The translations under genes and the position numbers were made by a program. DNA of 62,918 nucleotides from an uncultured Flaviramulus sp. Lineage in GTDB: Bacteria; Bacteroidota; Bacteroidia; Flavobacteriales; Flavobacteriaceae. Positions 62,419-62,918 of the stretch are shown here, piece after piece; position 1 is the stretch's first letter; every line of letters starts with the position of its first letter. The notes beneath the pieces were generated by a model. The model was given only the letters and a program-made list of their open reading frames with translations. It was not told the DNA's origin and did not search any database. The DNA lies in the NCBI GenBank assembly GCA_947487155.1, contig CANKVS010000017.1, forward strand, positions 1-62,918, in the 5' to 3' direction.

Positions 62419-62754
62419 ATGAACGACATAATAACTTTCGAAGATTTTTCTAAAGTAGATTTGCGAGTAGGAACAATTATAGAAGTTAACGATTTTCCTG
62501 AAGCCAAAAATCCTGCATATCAATTAACTATAGATTTTGGCGATTTAGGCGTTAAAAAATCTTCTGCACAAATTACAACCTTGTACACTAAAGAAGACTT
62601 GTTAAACAGGCAAATAGTAGCTGTTGTAAATTTTCCTGAAAAGCAAATTGCAAAATTTATGAGCGCGTGTTTAGTACTTGGTGCTGTAAATAAAGGCGAT
62701 GTTATTTTACTTAATTCAGAAGTTAAAGTTAAAAATGGCTCAACAGTAGCCTAA
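62419..62754 (+). CDS. csaA: tRNA-binding domain protein CsaA
   Basis: This 111-residue single-domain protein has an EMAP-II/Arc1p-type tRNA-binding OB fold. FSKVDLRVGTIIEVNDFPEAKNPAYQLTIDFG is the family core in shortened form: VDLRVGTI, then PAYQLTIDFG, and IAKFMSACLVLGA near residue 80. In Bacillus CsaA is a chaperone-like tRNA-binding homodimer linked to protein export. The size and blocks match well. It is divergent from the thioredoxin-like gene. Confidence 0.93.
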   Translation: MNDIITFEDFSKVDLRVGTIIEVNDFPEAKNPAYQLTIDFGDLGVKKSSAQITTLYTKEDLLNRQIVAVVNFPEKQIAKFMSACLVLGAVNKGDVILLNSEVKVKNGSTVA

Positions 62755-62918
62755 TCTGTATAAGATTTAGACGGTGTAGAACAATCGAACTTTAACTTAT
62801 ATAGCTAAACCATTATAATTTGTCATAATCTATAATGAAATTAAAGAGACCTATCAGGTTTTAAAAACATAAGTGTTCGGAAGAGTTCTAAGCAGAACTA
62901 AATAGTTGTGATTTGCTA
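62755..62918. other. Right-hand window end, no feature seen
   Basis: The last 164 bases after csaA are AT-rich with no clear gene, terminator or repeat. The window ends here, so a gene starting just beyond cannot be excluded. Confidence 0.6.

Overview
The window looks like chromosomal DNA from a marine-type member of the Flavobacteriaceae (Bacteroidota). The support is strongly AT-rich DNA, a long Bacteroidota-type SecA (1117 aa), a PorV/PorQ-family barrel, a secreted protein with a type IX secretion C-terminal sorting signal, an Lnb/DUF4105 protein, cyclophilin-FKBP fusion and RecQ of the lengths usual in this group, frequent TTG starts without Shine-Dalgarno sequences, and TAnnTTTG-like promoter elements. 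Genus and species cannot be decided from the sequence alone. I see no tRNA, rRNA, CRISPR array, insertion sequence or prophage gene.

Layout. (1) 1-8.1 kb, minus strand: housekeeping genes (secA, a small DUF2795-type protein, a PduO-type cobalamin adenosyltransferase, an O-methyltransferase-like protein, an ABC-F ATPase), with gaps that hold several short flavobacterial hairpin and tandem repeats. (2) 8.2-46.45 kb, plus strand: one unbroken run of 34 co-directional, often overlapping genes for a complex surface polysaccharide. It opens with export genes (Wza-like lipoprotein, Wzc tyrosine autokinase, Wzm/Wzt ABC transporter with a C-terminal Wzt domain). A GDP-mannose branch follows (perosamine synthase, NeuD-type acetyltransferase, gmd, fcl). 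Then come 18 glycosyltransferases, several acyl-transfer genes (acyltransferase-3, MBOAT plus SGNH partner, a glycosyltransferase fused to a hexapeptide acyltransferase) and a nonulosonic-acid module (CMP-sugar synthetase fused to a HAD phosphatase, plus a short NeuB). The run closes with a Wzy/WaaL-like membrane protein and a WbaP/WcaJ-type priming transferase. (3) 46.5-48.8 kb, minus: an Lnb/DUF4105 membrane protein and a PorV/PorQ-family protein. (4) 49-50.6 kb, plus: pssA and a DUF808 (YedI-type) protein. (5) 50.65-55.4 kb, minus: a compact SPFH / membrane protein / ribbon-helix-helix cluster in which the middle gene is frameshifted, then lptB, an AhpD-like gene, tatC and kdsD. (6) 55.6-62.8 kb, mostly plus: recQ, a cyclophilin-FKBP fusion, a T9SS-exported lipocalin-like protein, a DinB/YfiT protein, a GNAT acetyltransferase, a minus-strand thioredoxin-like protein and CsaA.

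How the genes fit together. The big locus can make GDP-perosamine (and its N-acyl form) and GDP-L-fucose from GDP-mannose, and a CMP-activated nonulosonic acid by what looks like the 9-phosphate route. It builds these onto a lipid carrier primed by the last gene, decorates the chain with acyl and possibly methyl groups, and moves it out through Wzm/Wzt and Wza/Wzc. No Wzx flippase is visible, although a Wzy/WaaL-like protein is present, so either an ABC-dependent glycan with a ligase or a hybrid route is possible.

The features most worth following are the nonulosonate module with its unassigned neighbouring transferase, the glycosyltransferase-acyltransferase fusion, the slippage-prone Tyr-Gly tail of Wzc, and the SPFH/RHH cluster with a broken gene and a perfect palindrome in front of it.
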